DNA of 64,000 nt from an uncultured Erythrobacter sp. GTDB taxonomy: Bacteria > Pseudomonadota > Alphaproteobacteria > Sphingomonadales > Sphingomonadaceae. Under the pieces are notes generated by a model. The model ran no database searches, was not told the origin of the DNA, and saw only the letters and a program-made list of their open reading frames with translations. Positions 47,346 through 55,620 of the stretch are shown here, piece after piece; the stretch's first letter is position 1, and each line of letters begins with the position of its first letter. The DNA is taken from contig CANLAD010000001.1 in assembly GCA_947488755.1 (NCBI GenBank), positions 1,440,247 to 1,504,246 on the forward strand, given 5' to 3'. A program made the translations under genes and the position numbers.

Positions 47346-48430
47346 AACTCCTGGTCCTTCGCCGCCGCGTTGATCGCCGCTGCTGCCTGCTCGATCTCAT
47401 CAACACTGGTATAGCGCCCCCATCCGAGCCGGATGGAGTTTTTAGCCTGCTTGTCCGACAAGCCGATGGCTTTCAGGACATGACTTGTCCGGCCAGAGCC
47501 GCTCGCGCACGCGCTGCCCGCGGAGAACATGACTTCACGGCATTCGCTCATCAGGCGGTTCACATCGAGCCCGTTGCGGCGGATGTTGAGATTGCCGCGA
47601 TAGCGCGCCTCTTCGCTGCCATTCAGCTCCCAATCGGCAAACAGTTCGCGCGCGCGATGCCATAGGTTTTCGACGTGCTCGATATCCGCACCGCGCTGCT
47701 CGGCTGCCAATTCAGCCGCGGCGCCAAAGCCTGCGATCAGCGCCGGCGAAAGCGTGCCCGAGCGCGCATTGGCCTCCTGTCCGCCGCCGGTCTGCTGTTC
47801 CTCCAGCTCGATCCCGTCGCGAACCCACAGCGCGCCAACGCCCTTCGGCCCGTGGATCTTGTGCGCGCAGACCGCGATCATGTCCGCGCCCGTCACCTCG
47901 ATCCGGCCATAGGCCTGCACCGCGTCGATCAGGAAAAGCGCATTGTTCTCCTTCGCCTTGCGATGCCAGTCGATCGTGGGTTGGATCGTCCCGATCTCAT
48001 TGTTGACCTGCATCACCGCGATCAGGCGCACATCGTCGGGCACGTCCTGAGCGGTGTTGCATTGCCCCTCCTTCGAGACATTGAGCACGTGCCCGCGCCC
48101 CTCGCCTTCGCGCAAGGTTTTCGCCGTATCCAGCACCGCGGCGTGCTCAATCGCGGAGACGGAGACGCTGCCGCCTTTTCCGCTGCCCCTGATCGCAAGA
48201 TTGAGCGCCTCGGTCGCGCCGCTGGTGAAGATCACCCGTCCGCCAGCCGGGAACAGCGCCGCCACCCGGTCACGCGCCAGCTCGACAGCCGCCGCCGCCT
48301 GCCTTCCCATGCGGTGCGAGGAATGCGGGTTGCCGAACCCGGTCCCCTCCGGCCCGTCGAGCCAGCGCAGCATGGCATCGCGCGCCTCTGGTGCCAGCGG
48401 GGTGGTGGCCTGGTAGTCGAGATAGATCAT
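47342..48430 (-). CDS. Cysteine desulfurase (NifS/IscS-like), copy 1
   Basis: 362 aa. Class V PLP enzyme releasing sulfur from cysteine for Fe-S clusters. IYLDYQATTPLAPEARDAML at the N-terminus, GNPHSSHRMGRQAA, TSGATEALNLAI, the PLP Lys in AVCAHKIHGPKGVGALWV, and the sulfur-carrying Cys in MFSAGSACASGSGRTSHVLK. It follows copy 2 after a repeat and its stop overlaps the ferredoxin start. Confidence 0.92.
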   Translation of the reverse strand: MIYLDYQATTPLAPEARDAMLRWLDGPEGTGFGNPHSSHRMGRQAAAAVELARDRVAALFPAGGRVIFTSGATEALNLAIRGSGKGGSVSVSAIEHAAVLDTAKTLREGEGRGHVLNVSKEGQCNTAQDVPDDVRLIAVMQVNNEIGTIQPTIDWHRKAKENNALFLIDAVQAYGRIEVTGADMIAVCAHKIHGPKGVGALWVRDGIELEEQQTGGGQEANARSGTLSPALIAGFGAAAELAAEQRGADIEHVENLWHRARELFADWELNGSEEARYRGNLNIRRNGLDVNRLMSECREVMFSAGSACASGSGRTSHVLKAIGLSDKQAKNSIRLGWGRYTSVDEIEQAAAAINAAAKDQEL

Positions 48431-48457
48431 CGTGCTATGCCCCTAACACTGCAATTT

Positions 48458-48559
48458 CGTCATTGCGAGGAGCCGAAGGCGACGTGGCAATCTAGTCCCG
48501 ACGTTTGTGGGTGGCAAAAGCGATCGGAACTGGATTGCTTCGCTGCGCTCGCAATGACG
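48458..48559. repeat. Inverted repeat element, copy 2
   Basis: Left arm begins CGTCATTGCGAGGAGCCGAA, right arm reverse-complemented begins CGTCATTGCGAGCGCAGCGA and both end near CAATC(C/T)AG. Same family as 26948-27027. It fills the space between the two desulfurase genes and ends one base before the stop of copy 2. Confidence 0.8.
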
Positions 48560-48560
48560 T

Positions 48561-49547
48561 TCAAGTAAGCGAAGCCCATGCCTCAGCGAATTGTTCCAGT
48601 TCCTCCGGCGTTGTCGACCACCCGACGCTGACGCGGATGGTCCGCGCGGCGACATCGTCGGGCACGCCGAAGGCATCGAGCACCTGGCTTTTCTTGAGTG
48701 TGCCCGATGAACACGCGCTTCCGGCGGAGACCGCGAAACCCATCGCATCGAGGCGGATGAGAAGCGCTTGTGCGGACATGGTAGGGTGAGTCAAAGCGTA
48801 GATGTAATCCACTTGCTTTCCGACAGAGAGCCGCGCTTTGCTGAGGCCTTCGGCGAAGCGCGACCTGTCTTCTGGCGTCGTCAGCCAGTCCCCCGCCTCC
48901 AAAGCCGCCGCCATACCCATCGCACCCGGCAAGTTCTCGGTCCCCTGACGATAGCCGCGCTCATGCCCGCCGGTCGGCTCCAGCAGATTGAAGTCGCGCA
49001 GCAGCAGCGCGGCAATGCCTATCGGTCCACCGAACTTGTGCGCAGAAGCGACCAGCATATCGGCATCGGGCAGATCGAGCTTGCCCGCTGATTGGGAGCA
49101 GTCAGAGAGCAGCAGCGCGCCGGTCGGTGCGAGTGTCCTGGCGATCTCGTCAACGGGATTGATGGTGCCAGTTTCCGAATTGACATGCTGGACGGCAATC
49201 ACAGCCGTGTCGTCAAACTGCATCTCATCCGAAAACGCCTCCGCACCGGGTGCCGCTCTGATCACAGCATCATGCTCGACCGCACTGACGATGGGGCGTT
49301 TTGCCTTCGTCTGCCGCAAGCCGATTGCCAGAGCCTCGCTCGCGCCACTGGTGAAGATTACCTCACCATCCCAGCCCAGCGCCGCCTTGATCCGCGCGCG
49401 CGCGTCTTCCAGCGCGGCCTTCGCCTTGCGCCCTTCGGCATGCGGCGAAGAAGGGTTGGCCCACAGACGAAAGCCCTCTTCCATCGCGGCCCTTGCTTCG
49501 GGACGCAGCGGTGAGGTCGCGGCGTGATCGAGGTAGATTCGTCCCAC
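48561..49547 (-). CDS. Cysteine desulfurase, copy 2
   Basis: 328 aa, shorter than copy 1 and only distantly similar. GRIYLDHAATSPLRPEARAA, NPSSPHAEGRKAKAALE, TSGASEALAIGL, the PLP Lys in VASAHKFGGPIGIAALLL and the reactive Cys in AVSAGSACSSGTLKKSQVLD. Start taken as the GTG at 49547; the longer frame reaches the divergent promoter and is Arg-rich shadow. No IscU, IscR or Suf gene is near, so which scaffold they feed is unknown. Confidence 0.9.
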   Translation of the reverse strand: MGRIYLDHAATSPLRPEARAAMEEGFRLWANPSSPHAEGRKAKAALEDARARIKAALGWDGEVIFTSGASEALAIGLRQTKAKRPIVSAVEHDAVIRAAPGAEAFSDEMQFDDTAVIAVQHVNSETGTINPVDEIARTLAPTGALLLSDCSQSAGKLDLPDADMLVASAHKFGGPIGIAALLLRDFNLLEPTGGHERGYRQGTENLPGAMGMAAALEAGDWLTTPEDRSRFAEGLSKARLSVGKQVDYIYALTHPTMSAQALLIRLDAMGFAVSAGSACSSGTLKKSQVLDAFGVPDDVAARTIRVSVGWSTTPEELEQFAEAWASLT

Positions 49548-49569
49548 GCTAAGACTACGCGACAAAAAA

Positions 49570-49597
49570 TTGCGAAAAGTGCATCGAACCCTATATA
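49570..49597 (+). promoter_or_regulatory. Sigma-70-type promoter for alpha/beta hydrolase
   Basis: TTGCGA at 49570-49575, 16 bases, TATATA at 49592-49597. Start point would be near 49604, about 70 bases before the hydrolase ATG. It lies in the divergent region with desulfurase copy 2. Confidence 0.5.
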
Positions 49598-49676
49598 GAG
49601 CGCGCTTTCGCGGCCCGCCACCACCTCGGTTGAAGGCGCGCCACGCCTCGAACGACACACCCAAGGTTCCCGCTTC

Positions 49677-50333
49677 ATGCCATCAGTCATATTTCCCGGC
49701 CCCGAAGGCCGTCTCGAAGGTCGTTTCTCTCCGCCCCCGCGTCCCCGCGCGCCGGTGGCGATGATTCTCCACCCGCATCCCGAAGGCGGGGGGACGATGA
49801 ACGACCGCATCGTGCAACGGCTCTACAAGACCTTCGTCGATCGCGGTTTTGCCACCTTGCGCTTCAACTTTCGCGGTGTCGGCCGCAGCCAGGGCAGCTT
49901 CGACAGCGGGATCGGCGAATTGTCCGATGCGGCGAGCGCGCTGGACTGGGTGCAGTCAATCCATCCCGAAGCGCAGACGACCTGGGTTGCGGGCTATTCC
50001 TTCGGCGCGCTGATCGGGATGCAATTGCTGATGCGCCGCCCGGAAGTGCGCGGCTTCATCTCCATCGCGCCGCCTGCAAACATGTACGATTTCAGCTTCT
50101 TGGCCCCCTGCCCTGCCAGCGGCATCTTCGTGCAGGGCGCGGCGGATACGGTGGTCCAGCCGCCTGCGGTGCAGAAGCTGGTCGACAAGCTGCGCACGCA
50201 GAAACACATCACCATTCACCACGAGGAAATTCCGCGCGCCAACCACTTTTTCGAGAATGAAATCGAAGAAATGATGGGCTCGGTCGACAATTATCTCGAC
50301 TTCCGTTTGTCGCCCGACTGCCCGATCAAATGA
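49677..50333 (+). CDS. Alpha/beta hydrolase (COG2945-like)
   Basis: 218 aa. MILHPHPEGGGTMNDRIVQR with HPHP near the start, FATLRFNFRGVGRSQGSFD, nucleophile elbow WVAGYSFGALIGMQLLMR, and a C-terminal IPRANHFFENEIEEM (His). A cytosolic esterase-like protein of the family often placed beside the cysteine desulfurase genes. Substrate unknown. Confidence 0.88.
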   Translation: MPSVIFPGPEGRLEGRFSPPPRPRAPVAMILHPHPEGGGTMNDRIVQRLYKTFVDRGFATLRFNFRGVGRSQGSFDSGIGELSDAASALDWVQSIHPEAQTTWVAGYSFGALIGMQLLMRRPEVRGFISIAPPANMYDFSFLAPCPASGIFVQGAADTVVQPPAVQKLVDKLRTQKHITIHHEEIPRANHFFENEIEEMMGSVDNYLDFRLSPDCPIK

Positions 50334-50470
50334 CGCAGGCCCCGGGCGTTTAAGCGGTAAATCAATAGGTTGCCGAATGCGACGGGTTGCCCGACGCAAC
50401 GCGATAGTTCTTGTTTGCTAAATGATATAATGCAACATTTCCTGCTCAATGATTGAGAGGAGATGCAGTC

Positions 50471-51154
50471 ATGGCTTATGCAGACCAGGCAAACCGCCCG
50501 GACCCCGCTGCGCTTTTCGGGGCGTTCGGTATCCCGGCGGCAGTGGGCGCGGTGCTGATTGCGGGGCTTGCCGTTACCGTTCTGCCTGACAAGCCGGATG
50601 ACACGCTCATTGGCGTGAACCTGCCTGACATCCCGGATATCGAACCGATTCCCGAGCCCGAAAAGGCCACAGAGACGACCTCTAAGACGACACAACAGGC
50701 ACCGAGCGAAACCGAAAGCGTGCTCATCATCCCGAAAAGCGAGCTGGATCTCGGTGAGAGCGCACCCATCACTTCATTGCCGCCGATCGATGGCGACATC
50801 CTCGGCAAACTCGATCCCATCGACATCGGCCCCGACGTGTCCGCGCCGATTGCAACACTCGACCCGGTCGCCGCTGCACCGCGTGGCAATCCGGGGCGCT
50901 GGATCACAACCCGCGACTATCGCAGCAGCTGGATCAACCGCGGGCTTACCGGCAGGGCGGGCTTTGCGCTCACCATCGATGCCGAGGGTCGCGTAACCGA
51001 CTGCACGATAACGCGCTCGACCGGACATGATGCGCTTGACGAGGCAACCTGCCGGCTCCTCGAGAAGCGAGCCAGCTTCACGCCAGCGCGCGATGGTGCG
51101 GGCGATCCGGTCGCGGGCACCTATTCCAGCTCGGTAAACTGGCAGATCCCGTAA
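50471..51154 (+). CDS. TonB-like energy transducer
   Basis: 227 aa. One N-terminal membrane helix (GAFGIPAAVGAVLIAGLAVT), a Pro/Glu-rich periplasmic spacer (LPDIPDIEPIPEPEKATETT) and a C-terminal TonB domain: RAGFALTIDAEGRVTDCTIT, RSTGHDALDEATCRLLEKRA and SFTPARDGAGDPVAG. It lacks the usual YP..A box start. It could energise TonB receptors such as the one at 3166, but no ExbB/D is in the window. GAGAGGAGATGCAGTC precedes the ATG. Confidence 0.85.
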   Translation: MAYADQANRPDPAALFGAFGIPAAVGAVLIAGLAVTVLPDKPDDTLIGVNLPDIPDIEPIPEPEKATETTSKTTQQAPSETESVLIIPKSELDLGESAPITSLPPIDGDILGKLDPIDIGPDVSAPIATLDPVAAAPRGNPGRWITTRDYRSSWINRGLTGRAGFALTIDAEGRVTDCTITRSTGHDALDEATCRLLEKRASFTPARDGAGDPVAGTYSSSVNWQIP

Positions 51155-51167
51155 CGCACGACCCGGC

Positions 51168-51374
51168 TCACTCCCCGACCGCCTCGGCCTGCTCTATCGG
51201 AGAGGTGCCGTCGGCGGTCGGGATCGTCCAGATCAACACATTGCCGATCGCAATCAGCGCCAGCACCACCATCAGCGCAGGCTGTTTGACCGCGCCGGTG
51301 CGCCGCCACAGCGCCACCGCGCCTACGATCAGCAAGATCGCGGCCAGCATCACAATCGAAAGCACCAGGTCCAT
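51168..51374 (-). CDS. Small two-helix membrane protein
   Basis: 68 aa with helices LVLSIVMLAAILLIVGAVAL and ALMVVLALIAIGNVLIWTIP joined by a basic loop (WRRTGAVKQP). The tail is acidic (GTSPIEQAEAVGE). No family assigned, but short proteins of this type recur in sphingomonads. Divergent from DUF3597. Confidence 0.65.
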   Translation of the reverse strand: MDLVLSIVMLAAILLIVGAVALWRRTGAVKQPALMVVLALIAIGNVLIWTIPTADGTSPIEQAEAVGE

Positions 51375-51409
51375 TCGCAGCCAATCCCTCCGGGCTAACC
51401 GATCTCATC

Positions 51410-51435
51410 GGAACATCGCGCGCGCCCACCGGTTT
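51410..51435 (+). promoter_or_regulatory. Possible EcfG-type promoter for DUF3597 gene
   Basis: GGAAC at 51410-51414, 16 bases, GGTTT at 51431-51435 (or 17 bases then GTTT). Fits GGAAC-N16/17-(C)GTT with one mismatch. Start point would lie about 20 bases before the ATG at 51462. Confidence 0.4.
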
Positions 51436-51461
51436 GAAAAGGGCATTGCAGGAGGAAAATC

Positions 51462-51845
51462 ATGGGTATCTTCACTTCGATTAAGAACGCGATCTTCGGC
51501 GACGATGATGACATCAACAAGCACAAGGAGCCCGTCAAGGCCCCGGTCGAACCCACGCCCATGCCGTCCGCCCAGAAAAAGCGCGAAGCGGTGGACGAAG
51601 TCGATGTCGAGAAGAAGATTTCCGCCATGCCGGGCGCGGACAAGCTCAACTGGCGCACCTCGATCGTCGATCTGATGAAGGTGCTCGACATCGATCCGAG
51701 TTTCGAGAATCGCAAGGAACTTGCCGGCGAAATGGGCGATGCCGACTATTCGGGCACGGCAGAGGAAAACATCTGGCTCCACAAATCGGTGATGCGCCGG
51801 ATTGCCGAGGCGGGCGGGCGCGTGCCGGATTCGATCCGGTACTGA
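51462..51845 (+). CDS. DUF3597 domain protein
   Basis: 127 aa. MGIFTSIKNAIFGDDDDINK (DUF3597 start), Lys/Pro-rich linker, then LNWRTSIVDLMKVLDIDPSF, ENRKELAGEMGDADYSGT and AEENIWLHKSVMRRIAEAGG, a small helical bundle resembling LysM/peptidoglycan-associated stress proteins. AGGAGG lies seven bases before the ATG. Function unknown; the possible EcfG promoter suggests stress induction. Confidence 0.88.
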   Translation: MGIFTSIKNAIFGDDDDINKHKEPVKAPVEPTPMPSAQKKREAVDEVDVEKKISAMPGADKLNWRTSIVDLMKVLDIDPSFENRKELAGEMGDADYSGTAEENIWLHKSVMRRIAEAGGRVPDSIRY

Positions 51846-51900
51846 CCGCCCCCGCAGGTTCGATTTGACAGGTCGGGGACGCGCTTTACACCCTCGGGCC

Positions 51901-53757
51901 ATGATAACGAACAACACGAATTTCACGCGCCGTCAGGCTCTTGCAGGGCTTGGCGGCGTTTCGACGCTTGCCCTCCTACCCGGTTGCGCGGGGGCCGCGT
52001 ATCAGGCCGCCACACCGCCCGCCCAGGCCAATTCAGCGACCGAACTTCTGAACGATGTCGCCTACCGCCTCCTCGAACACGAACCCACCCGCGCGACCAC
52101 TCTGGGCGTGGATACCGGGCGCTACGCCTATTTGCGCGGCAAGCTGGAAGACCAGTCGCCACAGGGACAGGAGGCGTACGCCAACACCTTGCGCGAAGAT
52201 CTTGCTCGGCTGCGCGCTTTCCCCCGCCCCGGGCTCGACATCGAAACGCTGACCAACATCGAAGTCGTCGAGAGCGCATACGAACTCGCGCTGGACGGGT
52301 TTGCGCTGCCCTATGGCGATACGCCGGTCGGCAATTGGCGCACCGCGCCTTACGTCGTGATCCAGAATGTCGGCGCCTATATCGGCCTGCCGCGCTTCAT
52401 GCAGTCCGATCAGCCGGTGCGCGACGCGCGCGATGCCGATTTCTTCATCGAGCGGATGGAGGCGATCCCGGCTGCGCTCGATGGCGAGTTAACCCGCATT
52501 CGCGAGGCGCGCGGGATGGGCGTGGTCCCGCCCGATTTCCTCCTCGACAAAGCCTATGAGCAGATGCAGGTCTCGATCGCGAGTGCGGGTCGCGGCGAGC
52601 TGTTCTCCGATTACCTGCGCGGTGCGCTGCGCGAAGCTGACCTGCCAGAAAGCCACGCGGACCGTGCGCTCGCGCTCGAAAGCGGACCCATTGCCGAGGC
52701 GCTTTCCCGCCAGCGCGATGAGTTGCGTATCCAGCGCGGCGTCGCGACCTCCGATCCCGGCATGTATGCTCGCCCCTATGGCGAGGAATTTTACGACTGG
52801 GCGCTGCGCTCCAGCACCACAACGAATCTGTCGCCCGACGAAATCCACCGGCAGGGCCTCGAGGAGCTGGAAGCGCTCCACGCGCGCATGGACCCGATCC
52901 TGCGCGAAATCGGCTACACAAACGGCACCGTGGGCGAGCGAATGCAGGTGCTCGCCGCCGATCCGCGCTATCAGTTCGCCGAAGGGGATGAGGGCCGCGA
53001 GCAGATTTTCGCCTTCATCGAAGACCGGATCGACTGGATCCGCGCGCAAATGCCGCGCGCTTTCACGGTCCTCGTTGATCCCAATCTCGAAGTCACCCGC
53101 ATTCCTGTAGCCGAAGAAGCCGGTGCACCGGGCGCCTATGGCGGCGCGGGCAGCAAGGATGGGACCATCCCGGGCCGGTTCTGGATCAACCTGCGCACCA
53201 CCGACCTGCACCGCAAGTACGATCTTGCCGACCTGACATACCATGAGACGATCCCCGGCCATGTGTGGGAGGGCGAGTATTCCAACCGCCTGCCGCTGAT
53301 CCGCTCGATCCTTGCCTTCAATCCGTTCAGTGAAGGCTGGGCGCTCTATGGCGAGCAACTGGCGGATGAGCTTGGCGCGTATGACGATTTCAAGGTTGGG
53401 CGGCTCGGCTATCTGCAAAGCCTCGCCTTTCGCGCCTGCCGCATGGTCGTCGATACCGGACTTCACGCAAAAGGCTGGAGCCGCGAACGTGCGCGCCAGT
53501 TCTTCGTCGAACGCAACGGATCGAAGCCGCAGGAGGTCGCGAGCGAAGTCGATCGCTATTGCAGCTGGCCGGGCCAGGCGACCGGCTACAAGCTCGGACA
53601 CAGCGAAATCGTGCGCCAGCGCGCGCGGGCGGAGGCGGAGATGGGCGACGCCTACGATTTCAAGGCGTTCAATACCGCGGTCATTCTTGGCGGCAATGCC
53701 CCGCTAGACGTGGTGGGCAATACGGTGAGCCGCTACATTGCAGGCGCTACGGGTTGA
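51901..53757 (+). CDS. DUF885 family metallopeptidase-like protein
   Basis: 618 aa. Tat-type/lipoprotein-like start (TRRQALAGLGGVSTLALLPG then Cys). DUF885 hallmarks: LTYHETIPGHVWEGEY (HExxxGH zinc site), NPFSEGWALYGEQLADELG (third ligand Glu), and CSWPGQATGYKLGH (conserved C-terminal motif). Family predicted to be gluzincin-like peptidases of the periplasm. Substrate unknown. Start at 51901 with weak ribosome site. Confidence 0.9.
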   Translation: MITNNTNFTRRQALAGLGGVSTLALLPGCAGAAYQAATPPAQANSATELLNDVAYRLLEHEPTRATTLGVDTGRYAYLRGKLEDQSPQGQEAYANTLREDLARLRAFPRPGLDIETLTNIEVVESAYELALDGFALPYGDTPVGNWRTAPYVVIQNVGAYIGLPRFMQSDQPVRDARDADFFIERMEAIPAALDGELTRIREARGMGVVPPDFLLDKAYEQMQVSIASAGRGELFSDYLRGALREADLPESHADRALALESGPIAEALSRQRDELRIQRGVATSDPGMYARPYGEEFYDWALRSSTTTNLSPDEIHRQGLEELEALHARMDPILREIGYTNGTVGERMQVLAADPRYQFAEGDEGREQIFAFIEDRIDWIRAQMPRAFTVLVDPNLEVTRIPVAEEAGAPGAYGGAGSKDGTIPGRFWINLRTTDLHRKYDLADLTYHETIPGHVWEGEYSNRLPLIRSILAFNPFSEGWALYGEQLADELGAYDDFKVGRLGYLQSLAFRACRMVVDTGLHAKGWSRERARQFFVERNGSKPQEVASEVDRYCSWPGQATGYKLGHSEIVRQRARAEAEMGDAYDFKAFNTAVILGGNAPLDVVGNTVSRYIAGATG

Positions 53758-53850
53758 TCGATCCGATACCCTGCCTGCGCACGTGGTGGGCGACGCCTAC
53801 GTCACCAGGTAATATATCCGGACGATACTGTCGCAGGAGGAGGCGCACAC

Positions 53851-55506
53851 ATGGAACAGCTTGGGCTTGAGCTTGAAACCATGCGGCGCGTGCCGCTCGC
53901 CGACGATCATGTGGAGGCGATCTGCGCGATCGGCCAGGAGCGGCATTACAAGAAGGGCGAGATCGTCATCAAGGTGGGCGATCCGATGGACACCTTCGTC
54001 TACGTCTTCGAGGGCGAGATCGAGGTCGTCGATCCCTATACCGGCGAGCGCATGCTGGAATCGGGGCTGGGCCCGACGCAGTTCATGGGCGAAATCGGGT
54101 TCCTCAATCGCGGCACCAATTACCTCACGATGCGCGCGGCGAAGGACACCCGCGTCGTCGAAGCACCGCGCGAAGCCATGCTCGACCTGATGAGCCGGGT
54201 GCCAGAGCTGTCCGACCACATCATCACTGTCTTCGCCGCGCGGCGGCGCAAGCAGTTCGAGCTGAGCAATGGCGCGGTCAAGGTGATCGGCGCAGACCGC
54301 GATGCGGCAGTGCAGGAAGTCGAGCGGTTCCTGTCGCGCAATCGCATCCCGTTCGAGCGCTATGACATGAACAACACCGATGCGGAGACGACCCGGCTGT
54401 GCGATCTCAGCGGGCACGAACCGTCAGTGATCCTCGGCGGCGAAACGAAGCTGGACGACCCGACCCCGCGCAAGGTTGCGCAATATTTGGGGCTGGATCT
54501 CGATATCTGTTCGCAGCGCGAATTCGACCTGCTGATCGTCGGCGGCGGTCCGGCAGGTGTGGCCGCGGCGGTCTATGCCGGGGCGGAGGGACTTGGCGCG
54601 CTTGTGATCGAGGACGTCGCGGTCGGCGGACAGGCGGGGACGTCAAGCCGGATCGAGAACTACATGGGCTTTCCCACCGGCATCAGCGGAGCGGACCTGG
54701 TTTATCGCGGGCAGATCCAGGCGCTCAAATTCGGCACGCGGTTCGTCATGCCGCGCCGGGTCGAGGGGGTTGAAAGGCTGGAAGATGGCAGTTTCCGCGT
54801 GACGCTCGACGATGACGACGCGATCACGACCAAGGCCATTCTGGTCGCGACCGGCGTTCAATATCGCCGTCTCCCGCTCGATAACCTGCACCATTTCGAA
54901 GGGTCGGGCGCATTCTATGCCGCCACCGACATGGAGGCGCGGTTCTGCTCAGGCACCGAAGCGGTCGTGGTCGGCGGCGGCAATTCGGCAGGACAGGCGG
55001 CGATGTATCTTTCGCGCAGCGCCGCGCATGTTCATCTTGTCGTGCGGTCGGGCAGCCTCGCCTCTTCAATGTCGAGCTACCTCAGCCAGCGGCTCGAAGC
55101 CGATCCGCGCGTGACGATCCACTATCATACCGAAGTAGCTGCTTTGCATGGCGACGACTGGCTCGACGCGGTCACCTTCACGACGCCGGATGGCGACCGG
55201 CGCGTGGATACGCGGGCCATCTTCATCATGATCGGTGCAGCGCCGAACACCGATTGGCTGTCGGGCCTCGCCGAAACGGATGACAACGGCTTCGTGCTGA
55301 CTGGAGCGGCGGTTGACCGTGACTCCCCGTTCGAAACCGCTTGCGATGGCATCTTCGCGGTCGGCGATGTGCGCGCCGGATCGGTCAAACGCGTCGCCAG
55401 CGCTGTGGGCGAGGGATCGGTCGTGGTGTCGCGCGTGTGGAGCTACATCGATTCGCGCCGCGAAAATCAGAACGAACCGGTCAAAAGCCCGGTCGCGGCA
55501 GAATAG
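53851..55506 (+). CDS. cNMP-binding/thioredoxin reductase-like fusion protein
   Basis: 551 aa. Residues 1-125 are a cNMP-type beta-barrel (KKGEIVIKVGDPMDTFVYVF, GPTQFMGEIGFLNRGTNYLT). About 140-222 is a thioredoxin-like fold with VERFLSRNRIPFERYDMNNT and PRKVAQYLGLD. 224-540 is a TrxR-like FAD/NADPH domain: LIVGGGPAGVAAAVYAG (FAD), VGGQAGTSSRIENYMGFPTG, GVQYRRLPLDNLHHFEGSGA, VVGGGNSAGQAAMYLSR (NADPH) and DGIFAVGDVRAGSVKRVASA. The TrxR redox CxxC is absent (YAATDMEARFCSG in its place). Such fusions are known in actinobacteria and others. GGAGGAGG precedes the ATG by 8. Confidence 0.9.
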   Translation: MEQLGLELETMRRVPLADDHVEAICAIGQERHYKKGEIVIKVGDPMDTFVYVFEGEIEVVDPYTGERMLESGLGPTQFMGEIGFLNRGTNYLTMRAAKDTRVVEAPREAMLDLMSRVPELSDHIITVFAARRRKQFELSNGAVKVIGADRDAAVQEVERFLSRNRIPFERYDMNNTDAETTRLCDLSGHEPSVILGGETKLDDPTPRKVAQYLGLDLDICSQREFDLLIVGGGPAGVAAAVYAGAEGLGALVIEDVAVGGQAGTSSRIENYMGFPTGISGADLVYRGQIQALKFGTRFVMPRRVEGVERLEDGSFRVTLDDDDAITTKAILVATGVQYRRLPLDNLHHFEGSGAFYAATDMEARFCSGTEAVVVGGGNSAGQAAMYLSRSAAHVHLVVRSGSLASSMSSYLSQRLEADPRVTIHYHTEVAALHGDDWLDAVTFTTPDGDRRVDTRAIFIMIGAAPNTDWLSGLAETDDNGFVLTGAAVDRDSPFETACDGIFAVGDVRAGSVKRVASAVGEGSVVVSRVWSYIDSRRENQNEPVKSPVAAE

Positions 55507-55620
55507 ATCGACGCCTCCGATAAAAATCCTCCCGCGGTTCACACTTGGCAAATAGAGCGGTGTTTATTTACAGTCCGTTCCGGAACGCCCAGATCGCAGC
55601 GGGTGTGAGAGGGGATAGAC

